Shown piece after piece: positions 41,087 to 51,589 of a stretch of 64,000 nucleotides of DNA (position 1 is its first letter; the number at the start of each line of letters is the position of its first letter). The notes beneath the pieces were generated by a model that saw nothing but the letters and a program-made list of their open reading frames with translations, did not search any database and was not told the origin of the DNA. The position numbers and the translations under genes were made by a program. Origin of the DNA: Bibersteinia trehalosi (GTDB lineage: Bacteria > Pseudomonadota > Gammaproteobacteria > Enterobacterales > Pasteurellaceae); NCBI RefSeq assembly GCF_004346205.1, contig NZ_SMAM01000007.1:1-64000 (forward strand), given 5' to 3'.

Positions 41087-43117
41087 ATGACTAATCCACT
41101 TTTACACGTAACTGGCTTACCCAAATTCTCTGAAATTAAGCCAGAGCATATTCAACCTGCCGTTGAGCAGTTAATTCAAGAAAATCGTGAAATCATTGAG
41201 CAAGTTGCCCAAATTGAAAACCCAACTTGGGAGAATTTTTATCTGCCGCAAGTAATGGCAGGGGATAAACTCTCCCGTGCGTGGTCGCCTGTAGGGCATT
41301 TGAACTCGGTGAAAAATTCCCCGGAGTTACGTGAAGCTTATCAAGCGTGTTTACCGTTGCTCTCTGAATTTGGCACTTGGGCAGGGCAACATCAAGGTTT
41401 ATATCAAGGTTGGTTAAAACTCAAAAACAGCCCCGAGTTTGAAACTTATTCAATCGCTCAGAAAAAAGCGGTAGAAAATAGCTTGCGTGATTTTGAGCTT
41501 TCAGGCATTGGCTTGCCCGCAGAGAAACAACAACGCTATGGCGAAATTGTCGCTCGCTTATCTGAATTAAGCTCGCAATTTTCTAATAATGTACTTGATG
41601 CCACAATGGGCTGGGAAATCATTGTAGAAAATGCGGATGAATTAAAAGGCTTGCCAGAATCCGCCTTAGAAGCAGCAAAAGCGAGTGCTGAAAGCAAAGA
41701 AAAATCAGGCTATCGTTTTACCCTTGAATTTCCAAGTTATCTGCCAGTAATGACCTACTGCGAGAACCGTGAACTGCGTGAGAAAATGTATGCGGCATTT
41801 AATACTCGAGCGTCCGATCAGGGAGAAAATGCGGGTAAATGGGATAACTCAGCGAACATTGATGAAAAAATTAAACTGCGTTTAGAATTAGCAAATTTAC
41901 TTGGCTTTGAAACTTATGCAGATTATTCCCTTGCCACTAAAATGGCGGAAAATCCACAACAAGTGGTAGAGTTCTTAGAAGATTTGGCAAAACGTTCAAA
42001 AGCACAAGGTGAAAAAGAGTTTGCTGAACTCAAAGCTTTTGCCGAAAAAGAATTTGGTGTGACTGAGCTAGCCCCTTGGGACATTGCGTTTTATAGCGAA
42101 AAACAAAAACAAGCGTTATATGCGATCAATGATGAAGAGCTTCGCCCTTATTTCCCTGAAAATCGTGTGTTAAGCGGTTTATTTGAGCTGATTAACCGCA
42201 TTTTCGGTATGCGTGTGGAAGAGCAATTTGATGTGGACGTTTATCACCCTGATGTGCGTTTTTTCCATATTTTTGACGAAACCGACCGCTTGCGTGGTTC
42301 ATTCTATTTAGATTTATACGCTCGTGAGCATAAGCGTGGCGGTGCGTGGATGGACGATTGTATCAACCAAAAACGCCTTGCTGATGGTTCATTGCAAAAA
42401 CCCGTGGCGTATTTAACCTGCAACTTTAATAAACCGATTGGCGACAAACCTGCGTTATTTACCCACGATGAAGTAACGACCCTTTTCCACGAATTTGGAC
42501 ACGGCATTCACCATATGCTTACTGAAATTGATGTGGGCGATGTTGCCGGCATTAACGGTGTGCCTTGGGACGCAGTGGAATTACCAAGCCAATTCTTAGA
42601 AAACTGGTGCTGGGAAGAAGACGCATTAGCCTTTATTTCAGGGCATTATGAAACGGGCGAACCTTTGCCAAAAGAAAAGCTCACCCAATTACTAAAAGCG
42701 AAAAACTTCCAAGCGGCAATGTTTGTCCTTCGTCAGCTACAATTCGGCTTGTTTGATTTCCGCCTACATATGGCAAAACCAAGTGAGGGCATTGTACTTG
42801 CAACCTTAAACAAGGTGCGTGATGAAGTGGCGGTTTTCCCTACGCCAGAATGGGTTCGCACCCCACACAGTTTCAGCCATATTTTCGCTGGGGGCTATGC
42901 AGCAGGCTATTATAGCTATTTATGGGCTGAGGTACTTTCCGCTGACGCTTACTCTCGTTTTGAAGAAGAAGGGATCTTTAACCGTGAAGTGGGGCAATCT
43001 TTCCTTGATAACATTTTAACTCGTGGTGGTTCAGAAGAACCTATGGTCTTGTTTGAACGCTTCCGTGGACGTAAACCGACCTTAGATGCATTGTTAAGAC
43101 ATAAAGGTATTGCGTAA
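41087..43117 (+). CDS. prlC: Oligopeptidase A
   Basis: PrlC (OpdA) is a cytoplasmic M3 zinc metallopeptidase that degrades signal peptides and other oligopeptides. The 676-residue length matches the family. The zinc motif is His468-Glu469-Phe-Gly-His472, followed by GIHHML. The frame has an earlier ATG six codons up, inside the AAAAAGGA Shine-Dalgarno region, so I use 41087. E. coli PrlC starts the same way (MTNPLL). Confidence 0.97.
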   Translation: MTNPLLHVTGLPKFSEIKPEHIQPAVEQLIQENREIIEQVAQIENPTWENFYLPQVMAGDKLSRAWSPVGHLNSVKNSPELREAYQACLPLLSEFGTWAGQHQGLYQGWLKLKNSPEFETYSIAQKKAVENSLRDFELSGIGLPAEKQQRYGEIVARLSELSSQFSNNVLDATMGWEIIVENADELKGLPESALEAAKASAESKEKSGYRFTLEFPSYLPVMTYCENRELREKMYAAFNTRASDQGENAGKWDNSANIDEKIKLRLELANLLGFETYADYSLATKMAENPQQVVEFLEDLAKRSKAQGEKEFAELKAFAEKEFGVTELAPWDIAFYSEKQKQALYAINDEELRPYFPENRVLSGLFELINRIFGMRVEEQFDVDVYHPDVRFFHIFDETDRLRGSFYLDLYAREHKRGGAWMDDCINQKRLADGSLQKPVAYLTCNFNKPIGDKPALFTHDEVTTLFHEFGHGIHHMLTEIDVGDVAGINGVPWDAVELPSQFLENWCWEEDALAFISGHYETGEPLPKEKLTQLLKAKNFQAAMFVLRQLQFGLFDFRLHMAKPSEGIVLATLNKVRDEVAVFPTPEWVRTPHSFSHIFAGGYAAGYYSYLWAEVLSADAYSRFEEEGIFNREVGQSFLDNILTRGGSEEPMVLFERFRGRKPTLDALLRHKGIA

Positions 43118-43126
43118 ATTTAAAAT

Positions 43127-43160
43127 AAAATCTTCCTAATATCTTTAGGAAGATTTTTTT
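43127..43160 (+). terminator. prlC terminator
   Basis: A perfect 12-bp stem (43127-43138 with 43146-43157) with a 7-base loop is followed by T residues, 9 bases after the prlC stop. Confidence 0.9.
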
Positions 43161-43264
43161 ATTTTTTGTGATCTGCTTAAAACTTCTGAAAATTGATTTA
43201 ACATCTGATTAACAAATCGGATTATAATGCCAACGTTTTTTGATACAGCAACCAAGGGGATTGT

Positions 43265-44431
43265 ATGAATCTACATGAGTATCAAGCAAAGCAAGTCTTT
43301 GCGCAATATCAACTCCCTGTGAGTAAGGGAATTGCTTGCTTTTCTGCCGATGAAATCGAAAAAGCAATTGAAACCTTAGGCGGTGAAGCATGGGTAGTCA
43401 AATGCCAAGTTCATGCGGGTGGACGTGGAAAAGCAGGGGGAGTTAAGCTGGTAAACAGCGTAACAGAAGCTCAAGCTTTTGCCGAGCAGTGGCTGGGGAA
43501 ACATTTGGTGACATTTCAGACTACCGCAGAAGGTCAGCCTGTTAGTGCGATTTATGTAGAAGAGCCAAGTGATATTGAACGAGAGCTGTATTTGAGCGCG
43601 GTGATTGATCGTTCATCGCAGAAAATTGTATTTATGGCATCAAGTGCCGGTGGTATGAATATTGAGGATGTTGCAGCTAAAACGCCAGAACTGATTTTTA
43701 AAGCAACCCTAGATCCATTAGTCGGTGCAATGCCTTACCAAGGTAGAGAGCTTGCTTTTAAGCTTGGATTAAGTGGTGATCAAATTAAACAGTTTGTTCA
43801 TCTTTTCACACAGCTTGGTAAGCTATTTGTAGAAAAAGATCTTGCACTTTTAGAGATTAATCCACTTGTGGTGACTAAAGCTGGTAATTTGCTTTGCTTA
43901 GATGCCAAAATGATTGTTGATGGTAATGCATTGTATCGTCAGCCAGAATTAGCGGCAATGAATGATCCAAGCCAAACTGATGCTCGCGAAGCGCTTGCAG
44001 AGAGTTTTCAGCTGAATTATGTTGCATTGGAAGGAAATATTGGTTGTATGGTCAATGGCGCAGGGCTAGCAATGGGAACAATGGATATTGTTAAATTGCA
44101 TGGAGGGCAGCCTGCTAACTTCCTTGATGTAGGGGGAGGCGCAACTAAAGAGCGTGTTGCTGAGGCCTTTAAGATTATTCTTTCCGATAAAGCAGTCAAA
44201 GCGATTTTAGTGAATATTTTTGGTGGTATTGTGCGCTGCGATTTAATTGCCGAAGGCGTGATAGCTGCGGTAAATGAAGTAGGAGTGGAGGTGCCGGTCA
44301 TTGTACGCTTAGAAGGTAATAATGCACCACTTGGACGAGAAATTTTAGCCCAAAGTGGTTTAAATATTATCGCAGCGGAAAGTTTAACGGATGCAGCCGT
44401 ATTCGCAGTAAAAGCAGCGGAGGGCAAATAA
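43265..44431 (+). CDS. sucC: Succinyl-CoA synthetase, beta subunit
   Basis: SucC is the ATP-grasp subunit that, with SucD, interconverts succinyl-CoA and succinate. The 388-residue length matches E. coli. [12 protein letters not shown] at the N terminus, [16 protein letters not shown] near residue 45, and [12 protein letters not shown] near residue 297 are family segments. It begins 148 bp after prlC and overlaps no other gene. sucD follows one base after its stop. sucA and sucB are not next to it. Confidence 0.98.
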   Translation: MNLHEYQAKQVFAQYQLPVSKGIACFSADEIEKAIETLGGEAWVVKCQVHAGGRGKAGGVKLVNSVTEAQAFAEQWLGKHLVTFQTTAEGQPVSAIYVEEPSDIERELYLSAVIDRSSQKIVFMASSAGGMNIEDVAAKTPELIFKATLDPLVGAMPYQGRELAFKLGLSGDQIKQFVHLFTQLGKLFVEKDLALLEINPLVVTKAGNLLCLDAKMIVDGNALYRQPELAAMNDPSQTDAREALAESFQLNYVALEGNIGCMVNGAGLAMGTMDIVKLHGGQPANFLDVGGGATKERVAEAFKIILSDKAVKAILVNIFGGIVRCDLIAEGVIAAVNEVGVEVPVIVRLEGNNAPLGREILAQSGLNIIAAESLTDAAVFAVKAAEGK

Positions 44432-44432
44432 A

Positions 44433-45302
44433 ATGTCAATTTTAATTAATAAAGATACCAAAGTGATTTGCCAAGGTTTCACTGGCGGGCAAGGGACTTT
44501 CCATTCGGAACAAGCTCTCGCTTATGGCACGCAGTTAGTTGGTGGTATTTCACCGAATAAAGGCGGAACAACACATTTAGGACTTCCTGTATTTAACACC
44601 GTAAAAGAAGCCGTTGAAGCTACTGGCGCAACTGCAACAGTGATTTATGTTCCTGCCGCTGGATGTAAAGATGCTATCTTAGAAGCTATTGATGCTGGAA
44701 TCCAATTAGTCGTCTGTATTACAGAAGGCATTCCTACGCTTGATATGCTGGAAGTAAAACAACGCTTGAATCAAACTGGTGTGCGTATGATTGGGCCAAA
44801 TTGCCCAGGGATTATTACACCAGATGAGTGCAAAATCGGTATTATGCCTGGACATATTCATAAAAAAGGTAAAATAGGTATTGTGTCGCGTTCGGGGACA
44901 TTAACCTATGAAGCGGTAAAACAGACGACGGATTATGGCTTTGGACAATCAACCTGTGTGGGTATTGGTGGAGATCCTATTCCGGGATCTAGCTTTATTG
45001 ATATCCTGAAATTATTCCAAGATGATCCTGAAACCGAAGCAATAGTGATGATTGGTGAAATTGGTGGTTCTGCCGAAGAAGAAGCAGCTGCTTTTATTAA
45101 AGCTAATGTAACTAAACCCGTCGTGAGTTATATTGCAGGTGTCACTGCCCCAAAAGGTAAGCGAATGGGGCATGCAGGAGCGATTATCAGTGGTGGAAAA
45201 GGCACGGCAGCGGAAAAATTTGCTGCGCTTGAAGCTGCCGGTGTAACCACGGTGAGAAGCCTAGCAGATATTAGCGAAGCACTACAGAAAGTATTAAAAT
45301 AA
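44433..45302 (+). CDS. sucD: Succinyl-CoA synthetase, alpha subunit
   Basis: SucD binds CoA and carries the phosphohistidine intermediate, His247 in MGHAGAI. The 289-residue length is normal. The CoA-binding start is [19 protein letters not shown] near residue 14, and GPNCPGII is near 122. It is tightly coupled to sucC. A terminator follows. Confidence 0.98.
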   Translation: MSILINKDTKVICQGFTGGQGTFHSEQALAYGTQLVGGISPNKGGTTHLGLPVFNTVKEAVEATGATATVIYVPAAGCKDAILEAIDAGIQLVVCITEGIPTLDMLEVKQRLNQTGVRMIGPNCPGIITPDECKIGIMPGHIHKKGKIGIVSRSGTLTYEAVKQTTDYGFGQSTCVGIGGDPIPGSSFIDILKLFQDDPETEAIVMIGEIGGSAEEEAAAFIKANVTKPVVSYIAGVTAPKGKRMGHAGAIISGGKGTAAEKFAALEAAGVTTVRSLADISEALQKVLK

Positions 45303-45320
45303 TCCAAACTTTAACTTTTT

Positions 45321-45348
45321 CAGCCCTTAGTTTTAAGGGCTGATTTTT
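45321..45348 (+). terminator. sucCD terminator
   Basis: CAGCCCTTA and TAAGGGCTG arms within 45321-45342 form a 9-10 bp stem followed by ATTTTT. It ends the sucCD operon 18 bases after the stop. Confidence 0.88.
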
Positions 45349-45364
45349 ATCTTAAAGACTTAAT

Positions 45365-46318
45365 ATGCATCAACCTATCATTAGCCTGATTGTACCTGTT
45401 TACAATGTAGAGTGTTATCTTAACCGCTGCCTACTTTCCTTGAGTGGACTCAATCTTGAATATGAAATAATTATTGTCAACGATGGCTCAACTGATAGCA
45501 GCTTAGCTGTGGCGGAGGCCTTTCAACAACGTTTTTCAGATAAAATGGTGCGCATTGTTTCTCAAACAAACCAAGGGTTATCACAGGCAAGAAATCTTGG
45601 TTTATCGCTAGCTAAGGGGCAGTATGTTGCATTCATTGATAGTGATGACTTTGTTGATCCTGTTAATTTTTCGATGTTTATTCGGCAAGCTGTAGCGGAT
45701 AGCTTAGATATTGCTATTGGCAAATTTACCTACTTTGGTACGGGTGAACAACAGGGCCAAGGCACAATGCATGAGGCTTTTTTTCAGCGTAATGTCGTTG
45801 CGGGGATTGAGGCATTCGATTTTTTACGCGTCGAGGTATGGATAAAAGTCTTCCGGCGCGCTTTTCTTATTGATAATGCTATCTCATTTATTCCTGGGCT
45901 ACTCTTTGAAGATGAAGTATTTCATATTCATACGATGTTACTTGCCCAACGTATCAGATACTTCGATCTCCCTTTTTACTTTTATTTTCAACGCGAAAGT
46001 AGTATTACTAAATCAACAGCTAAAATTGTGCGTTATCAGCACTATTATCGTATTGCATTAGAAATTTTTGCACTAAGAGATTTAGTTGATAAACAGGCTA
46101 CTAAATCGCTAGTTTGTCGCCGTGCTTGGCTGTATTTATTAGAATCATTGCCGCATATTTATCAGCACGATGTGCAAGAATTTGAGATAAAACGTCGCCA
46201 AGCAACAGAATTGCTGGTGGCATTATCCTCTATTGAGGAACTTTCTGCCGAAGATAAACGCATTATAGCGCTGCTTTTATCACAACAAGCACTGCACTTT
46301 ACATCCCGAAAAGAATAA
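45365..46318 (+). CDS. Family 2 glycosyltransferase
   Basis: A 317-residue GT-A fold transferase. The N terminus has the GT2 pattern: SLIVPVYNVECYLNRCL at about residues 7-23, IIVNDGSTDSS near residue 38, SQARNLGLSLAKGQYVAFIDSDD (residues 73-95) with the DXD-type metal motif, and a FEDE segment near residue 182 as likely catalytic base. There is no signal peptide or membrane helix. It probably adds a sugar to lipooligosaccharide or another surface glycan, but donor and acceptor are unknown. It stands alone between sucCD and pheA with a poor ribosome binding site. Confidence 0.85.
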   Translation: MHQPIISLIVPVYNVECYLNRCLLSLSGLNLEYEIIIVNDGSTDSSLAVAEAFQQRFSDKMVRIVSQTNQGLSQARNLGLSLAKGQYVAFIDSDDFVDPVNFSMFIRQAVADSLDIAIGKFTYFGTGEQQGQGTMHEAFFQRNVVAGIEAFDFLRVEVWIKVFRRAFLIDNAISFIPGLLFEDEVFHIHTMLLAQRIRYFDLPFYFYFQRESSITKSTAKIVRYQHYYRIALEIFALRDLVDKQATKSLVCRRAWLYLLESLPHIYQHDVQEFEIKRRQATELLVALSSIEELSAEDKRIIALLLSQQALHFTSRKE

Positions 46319-46402
46319 GGCTTGCCAAGAGTGTAAAAAGACGTTCTAATTATTCTACTCGGAGCATATTATGCTCTCATCCAAATAATGTTATAAATGA
46401 GG

Positions 46403-46459
46403 CAAGCGGTTAGATTGGTCAAATTTTTTTGCAAAAAAGATAAAATTTTTGACCGCTTG
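46403..46459. repeat. Inverted uptake signals before pheA
   Basis: CAAGCGGT at 46403-46410 and ACCGCTTG at 46452-46459 are opposed across an AT-rich segment that can also pair (TCAAATTTT with AAAATTTTTGA). The structure ends 15 bases before the pheA start, so it could affect translation or end transcription from the glycosyltransferase gene. Confidence 0.6.
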
Positions 46460-46473
46460 TTATAGGAAAAAAA

Positions 46474-47631
46474 ATGTCTCTTGATTTATCCGAAATTCGC
46501 CAGCGTATCACAGATGTAGATCGTCATTTATTAAAACTCCTTTCAGAGCGTCATCGTCTCGCATTTGATGTTGTACGTAGTAAAGAAATTACCCAAAAGC
46601 CATTACGTGATGTAGAACGTGAAAAACAGTTATTACAAGAGTTAGTGAGTTTTGCCGAGTCTGAAAATTATCAGTTAGATGCCGATTACATTACGCAAAT
46701 TTTCCAACGTATCATTGAAGATTCTGTGCGTACTCAGCAAAATTACCTGCAAGATAAACTGAATGCTCAAAGAGAACAGAGCATTGCGGTGGCTTTTTTA
46801 GGCGTGCGTGGTTCTTACTCTCATCTTGCTTCTCGTCAATTTGCCAAACATTATCCAAATCCGTTGATTGAGTTAAATTGTGATTCTTTTGATGCGGTAT
46901 TTGAAAAAGTCATGCGTGGTGAAGCCGATTATGGTGTGTTGCCATTGGAAAATACAACGTCAGGTTCAATTAATGAAGTATATGATTTGTTACAACATAC
47001 CGAACTTGCTATTGTCGGCGAATTAGCGTACCCGATTAAACACTGCTTACTGGCAGCAGAACCAGTCGAATTAAGTCAAATTGATACGATTTATACGCAT
47101 CCACAGCCTGCACAGCAATGTAGTCAATTCTTGCAAGGTTTGGATAAAGTCCATATCAAATACTGTGAAAGTAGTTCCCACGCTTTGCAGATGGTGGCAC
47201 GTTTAAATAAACCGAATTGCGCGGCGATTGGTAATGAAGATGGTGGTAAGCTCTACGGCTTAGAGATGATCGAAACAGCGATTGCCAACCAAAAAAATAA
47301 TATCACTCGTTTTATTGTTGTGGCTCGAGAGCCGGTAAAAGTTTCACCACAAGTGCAAACGAAAACGCTTTTAATGATGACAACAACCCAACAGGCAGGG
47401 GCATTAGTTGATGCGCTATTGGTATTTAAACAACATGATATTCGCATGGTAAAACTGGAGTCTCGTCCGATTTATAACAAACCTTGGGAAGAGATGTTCT
47501 ATGTCGAATTAGAAGCAAATATTCATGCTGAAAATACCCAAAAAGCGTTACAAGAACTGGAACAGGTCACCAGTTTCTTAAAAGTGCTAGGCTGTTATCC
47601 CAGTGAAATTATTGAACCCGTGAAGTTATAA
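46474..47631 (+). CDS. pheA: Bifunctional chorismate mutase / prephenate dehydratase
   Basis: PheA converts chorismate to prephenate and then to phenylpyruvate. The 385-residue length matches E. coli (386). An AroQ-type mutase domain occupies residues 1-90 ([20 protein letters not shown]). The dehydratase domain has the [13 protein letters not shown] segment near residue 169. The C-terminal ACT domain has the ESRP motif for phenylalanine feedback. AGGA precedes the ATG. No leader peptide with a Phe run is visible upstream, so E. coli-style attenuation is not supported. Confidence 0.96.
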   Translation: MSLDLSEIRQRITDVDRHLLKLLSERHRLAFDVVRSKEITQKPLRDVEREKQLLQELVSFAESENYQLDADYITQIFQRIIEDSVRTQQNYLQDKLNAQREQSIAVAFLGVRGSYSHLASRQFAKHYPNPLIELNCDSFDAVFEKVMRGEADYGVLPLENTTSGSINEVYDLLQHTELAIVGELAYPIKHCLLAAEPVELSQIDTIYTHPQPAQQCSQFLQGLDKVHIKYCESSSHALQMVARLNKPNCAAIGNEDGGKLYGLEMIETAIANQKNNITRFIVVAREPVKVSPQVQTKTLLMMTTTQQAGALVDALLVFKQHDIRMVKLESRPIYNKPWEEMFYVELEANIHAENTQKALQELEQVTSFLKVLGCYPSEIIEPVKL

Positions 47632-47667
47632 GTGTTGACTCCAGTGCAGAACGCAATGCTTGCATCT

Positions 47668-47700
47668 GAGGGCGTATGTCGTACGCCCTATCGTTTTTTT
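47668..47700 (+). terminator. pheA terminator within a dispersed repeat
   Basis: AGGGCGTA and TACGCCCT (47669-47676 and 47682-47689) form an 8-bp stem followed by a 7-T run (47694-47700). The stem is a third copy of the GGGCGTA palindrome seen between zwf and pgl. Confidence 0.8.
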
Positions 47701-47716
47701 CTATTCTATTTTTAAA

Positions 47717-48361
47717 ATGACATTCTCATTTCGCCCTAAACTAACATATTCTCGTCCGAAAAAGCCTAAACTTTCTTTCGAGCAAACCATTCTTGTTCTA
47801 TTCAATAAACCTTACGATGTGCTTACGCAGTTCAGTGATGATCAAAATCGTCAAACGTTAAAAGCGTTTATCAGTATTCCTCATATCTACCCCGTTGGGC
47901 GATTAGATCGAGATAGTGAAGGGTTATTGCTTTTAACCAATAACGGTGAAATTCAGCATCGCCTAGCCAACCCTAAATTTGAGAAAGAAAAAACTTACTG
48001 GGTACAGGTGGAAGGAATTCCTACAGAAGTCGATCTAGATAAATTACGTAGAGGGGTTGAACTAAAAGATGGGCTGACTAAGCCGGCTAAAGTGCGTCAA
48101 ATTGAGGCTCCGGCATTTAGTTGGGCAAGTGCACCAAAAATTCGAGAACGTAAAACGATTCCTACTAGCTGGCTCGAGCTGAAAATAAGTGAAGGTAAAA
48201 ATCGCCAAGTGCGGCGAATGACTGCACATATTGGTTTTCCGACACTGCGTTTAATCCGAGTTGGTATCGGTAAATTTAAACTGGGAAATTTGGATGCGGG
48301 ACAGTATCGGATACTAACTGAGAGGGAAAAATCACAATTATTTAAGCAACTTGGTTTATAA
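47717..48361 (+). CDS. rluE: 23S rRNA pseudouridine(2457) synthase
   Basis: RluE isomerises U2457 of 23S rRNA. The 214-residue protein lacks an S4 domain, as RluE does, and has the RsuA-family motif [14 protein letters not shown] with catalytic Asp64. [18 protein letters not shown] is near residue 162. The frame extends 19 codons upstream through the pheA terminator hairpin, so I use the ATG at 47717, although no clear Shine-Dalgarno sequence precedes it. RluB/RluF-type enzymes are alternatives but are longer and carry S4. Confidence 0.9.
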   Translation: MTFSFRPKLTYSRPKKPKLSFEQTILVLFNKPYDVLTQFSDDQNRQTLKAFISIPHIYPVGRLDRDSEGLLLLTNNGEIQHRLANPKFEKEKTYWVQVEGIPTEVDLDKLRRGVELKDGLTKPAKVRQIEAPAFSWASAPKIRERKTIPTSWLELKISEGKNRQVRRMTAHIGFPTLRLIRVGIGKFKLGNLDAGQYRILTEREKSQLFKQLGL

Positions 48362-48439
48362 ACAAGCGGTCAATTTCTGCGGATTTTTTACCAAGAACAG
48401 GGTAAACTATAGCTATCTTTTAACTGAGAGGAAAATCAA

Positions 48440-49456
48440 ATGGCAGTATTAGTGACAGGTGGGGCAGGTTATATCGGCTCACATACCGTTGTAGAATTAT
48501 TAAAACAGAACCGTGAGATTGTGGTGTTGGATAATCTGTGTAATTCTTCAAAAGAATCACTTAATCGTGTTAAACAAATCACAGGTAAAAGTGTGAAATT
48601 TTATCAAGGCGATATTTTAGATCGTGAAATTTTGCGTCAAATTTTTGCGGAAAATCCGATTGAATCGGTTATTCATTTTGCGGGTTTAAAAGCGGTGGGT
48701 GAAAGTGTCGCAAAACCGCTTTGGTATTATCAAAATAATGTGACAGGCTCTATTACGCTGGTTGAAGAGATGTTAAATGCAGGGGTGAATACCATTGTAT
48801 TTAGTTCGTCAGCAACCGTATATGGCGATCCGCAAGAGATTCCAATCACCGAAAATTGCCCAGTGGGTGGCACAACCAACCCTTACGGCACATCAAAATA
48901 TATGGTGGAACGCATTTTAGAAGATACCACCAAAGCTTTTCCGCAATTTAGTGCAGTGATACTGCGTTATTTTAATCCAGTTGGCGCACACGAGAGCGGT
49001 TTAATTGGTGAAGATCCGAATGGGATTCCAAATAATTTAATGCCGTTTATTAGCCAAGTAGCAGTAGGTAAACGCTCAGAATTATCAGTATTTGGTAGTG
49101 ACTACGACACCCATGATGGCACAGGCGTACGTGATTATATTCACGTCGTGGATTTAGCCATTGGGCATTTGAAGGCCTTAGAAAAACATCAAAATGATGC
49201 CGGTTTTCATGTTTACAATCTTGGCACTGGGATGGGGTATTCCGTATTGGATATGGTCAAAGCTTTTGAACAAGCCAATGGTATTCAAGTGCCGTATAAA
49301 TTAGTGGAACGTCGTCCAGGTGATATTGCTACTTGCTATTCTAATCCACAAAAAGCGTTGGAACAGCTCGGTTGGAAAACTGAACGTGGTTTAGAGCAAA
49401 TGATGAAAGAGACATGGAACTGGCAAAAAAATAATCCAAATGGTTATCAGGGGTAG
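48440..49456 (+). CDS. galE: UDP-glucose 4-epimerase
   Basis: GalE interconverts UDP-glucose and UDP-galactose, supplying galactose for lipooligosaccharide. The 338-residue length equals E. coli GalE. The NAD-binding GGAGYIG is at residues 7-13, the SSSATVYGD segment is near 122, and the catalytic Tyr149 and Lys153 lie in YGTSK. GAGAGGAA precedes the ATG. ampG follows 3 bases after its stop, an apparent operon without an obvious functional link. gal catabolic genes are not adjacent. Confidence 0.97.
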   Translation: MAVLVTGGAGYIGSHTVVELLKQNREIVVLDNLCNSSKESLNRVKQITGKSVKFYQGDILDREILRQIFAENPIESVIHFAGLKAVGESVAKPLWYYQNNVTGSITLVEEMLNAGVNTIVFSSSATVYGDPQEIPITENCPVGGTTNPYGTSKYMVERILEDTTKAFPQFSAVILRYFNPVGAHESGLIGEDPNGIPNNLMPFISQVAVGKRSELSVFGSDYDTHDGTGVRDYIHVVDLAIGHLKALEKHQNDAGFHVYNLGTGMGYSVLDMVKAFEQANGIQVPYKLVERRPGDIATCYSNPQKALEQLGWKTERGLEQMMKETWNWQKNNPNGYQG

Positions 49457-49459
49457 ACT

Positions 49460-50734
49460 ATGGAACAAGTGAAGCCCTCGCTTTGGCAACAGATTTTTAG
49501 CCGTAATATGATGCTTTGTATTTTTACGGGCTTCACTTCTGGTTTGCCACTTTATGTACTATTTCAGCTTGTGCCTGCATGGTTGCGTTCAAGTGAGGTA
49601 GATTTAAAAACCATCGGCTTTATGACTTTAGTCGGTTTTCCTTATGGTTGGAAATTTATTGTTGCCCCTTTGCTTGACCGCTATTATCCCAATGTTCTAG
49701 GTCGTCGTCGTAGCTGGATGTTTATGACTCAAATTGTGCTACTAGGTTTGCTGGCACTGCTTGGACAATTTAATCCAGTATTAGATATTAAAATGATTGC
49801 CGCAATAGCGACCGCGGTGGCAGTTGTTTCGGCAGTGCAGGATATTGCGGTGGACGCTTATCGCCGTGAGATTTTAAGCGATGCGGAACTTGGCTTAGGT
49901 AACTCCATTCACGTGAATGCCTATCGTATTGCAGGATTAGTGCCAGGGGGATTATCGCTTATTCTTGCCGATAGTTTGCCGTGGGATAGCGTATTTTTGA
50001 TTACAGCTTTATTTATGCTACCGGGCTTGGTGATGTCGCTCTTTTTAAGTACAGAGCCCAACGTGCCAGAAATTGATCGTTCACAACCCTTTTATCGCAC
50101 TTTTACTTTACCGTTTAAAGAGTTTTTTGAACGTAAAGGTATTGCTAGTGGCGTGGGGCTGATTCTATTTATCTTTCTGTATAAATTTGGCGATTCGCTT
50201 GCTACCTCGTTACAGACCGCTTTCATTTTAGATATGGGATTTACGATGACCCATATTGGGACAGTGGTAAAAATTAACTCATTATGGGCTTCAATTATTT
50301 CAGGTATGATTGGAGGAGTAATGATGATTAAATTAGGTATAAATCGCTCACTCTGGCTGTTTGGTGCGGTTCAACTTGGTACGATTCTCTGTTTTGCGTG
50401 GATGGCAAGCTACGGTAAATTTGAAACCATCGGCGCCTATGAACACTTTATGCTGAGTGTCGTGATTATTGCGGAATATATTGGCGTCGGTCTAGGAACA
50501 GCAGCATTTGTTGCTTTTATGGCAAAGGAAACAAACCCGCTTTACACGGCAACACAGCTTGCTATTTTTACCAGCCTTGCGGCAATTCCAAGTAAAGTCT
50601 TTGGCGCATTTTCAGGTGTATTGGTGGAAAACTACGGCTATTACATGTTTTTCTGGATCTGCTTTTTTGTCGGCATTCCAGGAATGCTCATGTTATGCAA
50701 AGTTGCCCCTTGGAATGAGAAGCTTACTAACTAA
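49460..50734 (+). CDS. ampG: Muropeptide permease AmpG
   Basis: AmpG is a major-facilitator permease that imports anhydro-muropeptides for cell-wall recycling. The 424-residue length and about 12 membrane helices fit the Pasteurellaceae form. Family segments are FTGFTSGLPLYVLFQLVPAW at the N terminus, GFPYGWKFIVAPLLDRYYP near residue 53, and QDIAVDAYRREIL near residue 127. It is co-directional with galE and converges with the siderophore transporter operon. Confidence 0.93.
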   Translation: MEQVKPSLWQQIFSRNMMLCIFTGFTSGLPLYVLFQLVPAWLRSSEVDLKTIGFMTLVGFPYGWKFIVAPLLDRYYPNVLGRRRSWMFMTQIVLLGLLALLGQFNPVLDIKMIAAIATAVAVVSAVQDIAVDAYRREILSDAELGLGNSIHVNAYRIAGLVPGGLSLILADSLPWDSVFLITALFMLPGLVMSLFLSTEPNVPEIDRSQPFYRTFTLPFKEFFERKGIASGVGLILFIFLYKFGDSLATSLQTAFILDMGFTMTHIGTVVKINSLWASIISGMIGGVMMIKLGINRSLWLFGAVQLGTILCFAWMASYGKFETIGAYEHFMLSVVIIAEYIGVGLGTAAFVAFMAKETNPLYTATQLAIFTSLAAIPSKVFGAFSGVLVENYGYYMFFWICFFVGIPGMLMLCKVAPWNEKLTN

Positions 50735-50756
50735 GTAAGTAGCCTGATTTATCATT

Positions 50757-50787
50757 GGGCTGGCTTCAATGAGTTTGCAGCCAGCCC
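50757..50787. terminator. Hairpin between ampG and fetE
   Basis: GGGCTGGCT and AGCCAGCCC (50757-50765 and 50779-50787) form a 9-bp GC-rich stem in the convergent gap. No T run follows, so a role as bidirectional terminator is only possible. Confidence 0.45.
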
Positions 50788-50830
50788 TATAAATATGAGG
50801 AATATAGGGCGGTTGATTTTTTCCTTTAGG

Positions 50831-51589
50831 CTAAATATGATGTATTACAAGCGGTGTGGCTTGGTGCTCTAGTACTTCTGCCTCCAAATTGAAGATCTCT
50901 TTCAGCATTTTGGGCGTAATAATTTCCCCTGCGCAGCCGACTTTTATAATCTCACCATTTTTCATTGCCACAATAGTATCCGCATAGGCAGCTGCCATAT
51001 TGATATCATGCACAACCATCACAGTTGTGAGGTGCAATTCATCTGTTAATTTACGCAGTAAACGCATTAATTCACGAGCATGAAACATATCTAAATTATT
51101 GAGCGGCTCATCAAGCAAGATATGCTGAGTTTGTTGGCAAAAAGTCATGGCGATTAGGGCCCGTTGGCGTTGCCCTCCAGAAAGCTCACTTAAAAAACGA
51201 TCAGCAAACGTACTTAATTCGAAACGTTCTAACGCTTGTTTTACTATGGCTTTATCTTCATCACATATTCTGCCTTGGTGGTGAGGATAGCGTCCAAACA
51301 TCAATAAATCTTGTACCGTGATGCGGCTATGAATATGGTTATCTTGGGTCAAAATTGCGAGATTCTTCGCGATAGTACGCGAAGGCGTTTGACTAATATT
51401 AAATTCATCAAGCCAGATTTGTCCTTGTTGCAAGGGTTGCAAGCGTGCCATTAAGGAAAGTAAGGTTGATTTTCCTGCACCATTTGCCCCAATTAATGCG
51501 GTAATCCCGCCATTTTCGATATTTAAATTAATATTATTTAAAATCGTTGTCTGTCCAATTTTATGGCAGACATTCTGAATTTTGATCAT
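50831..51589 (-). CDS. fetE: Iron-siderophore ABC transporter, ATPase
   Basis: Cytoplasmic ATPase of a FecE/CeuD-type importer. The 252-residue protein has Walker A GANGAGKS at residues 34-41, the LSGGQ signature at 136-140, Walker B LLDEP near 158-162, and a conserved switch His in VVHDINMA. Its start overlaps the stop of the second permease gene by 4 bp. Position and family suggest it powers uptake through the neighbouring permeases and CeuE-like binding protein. The fet name follows the Neisseria fetA system and is by analogy. Confidence 0.88.
   Translation of the reverse strand: MIKIQNVCHKIGQTTILNNINLNIENGGITALIGANGAGKSTLLSLMARLQPLQQGQIWLDEFNISQTPSRTIAKNLAILTQDNHIHSRITVQDLLMFGRYPHHQGRICDEDKAIVKQALERFELSTFADRFLSELSGGQRQRALIAMTFCQQTQHILLDEPLNNLDMFHARELMRLLRKLTDELHLTTVMVVHDINMAAAYADTIVAMKNGEIIKVGCAGEIITPKMLKEIFNLEAEVLEHQATPLVIHHI

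Noticed and set aside
46331-46349. TyrR-like TGTAAA-N6 site and a leader peptide before pheA
   Set aside because: The second half-site matches only 3 of 6 bases, and no short frame rich in phenylalanine with alternative hairpins was found.
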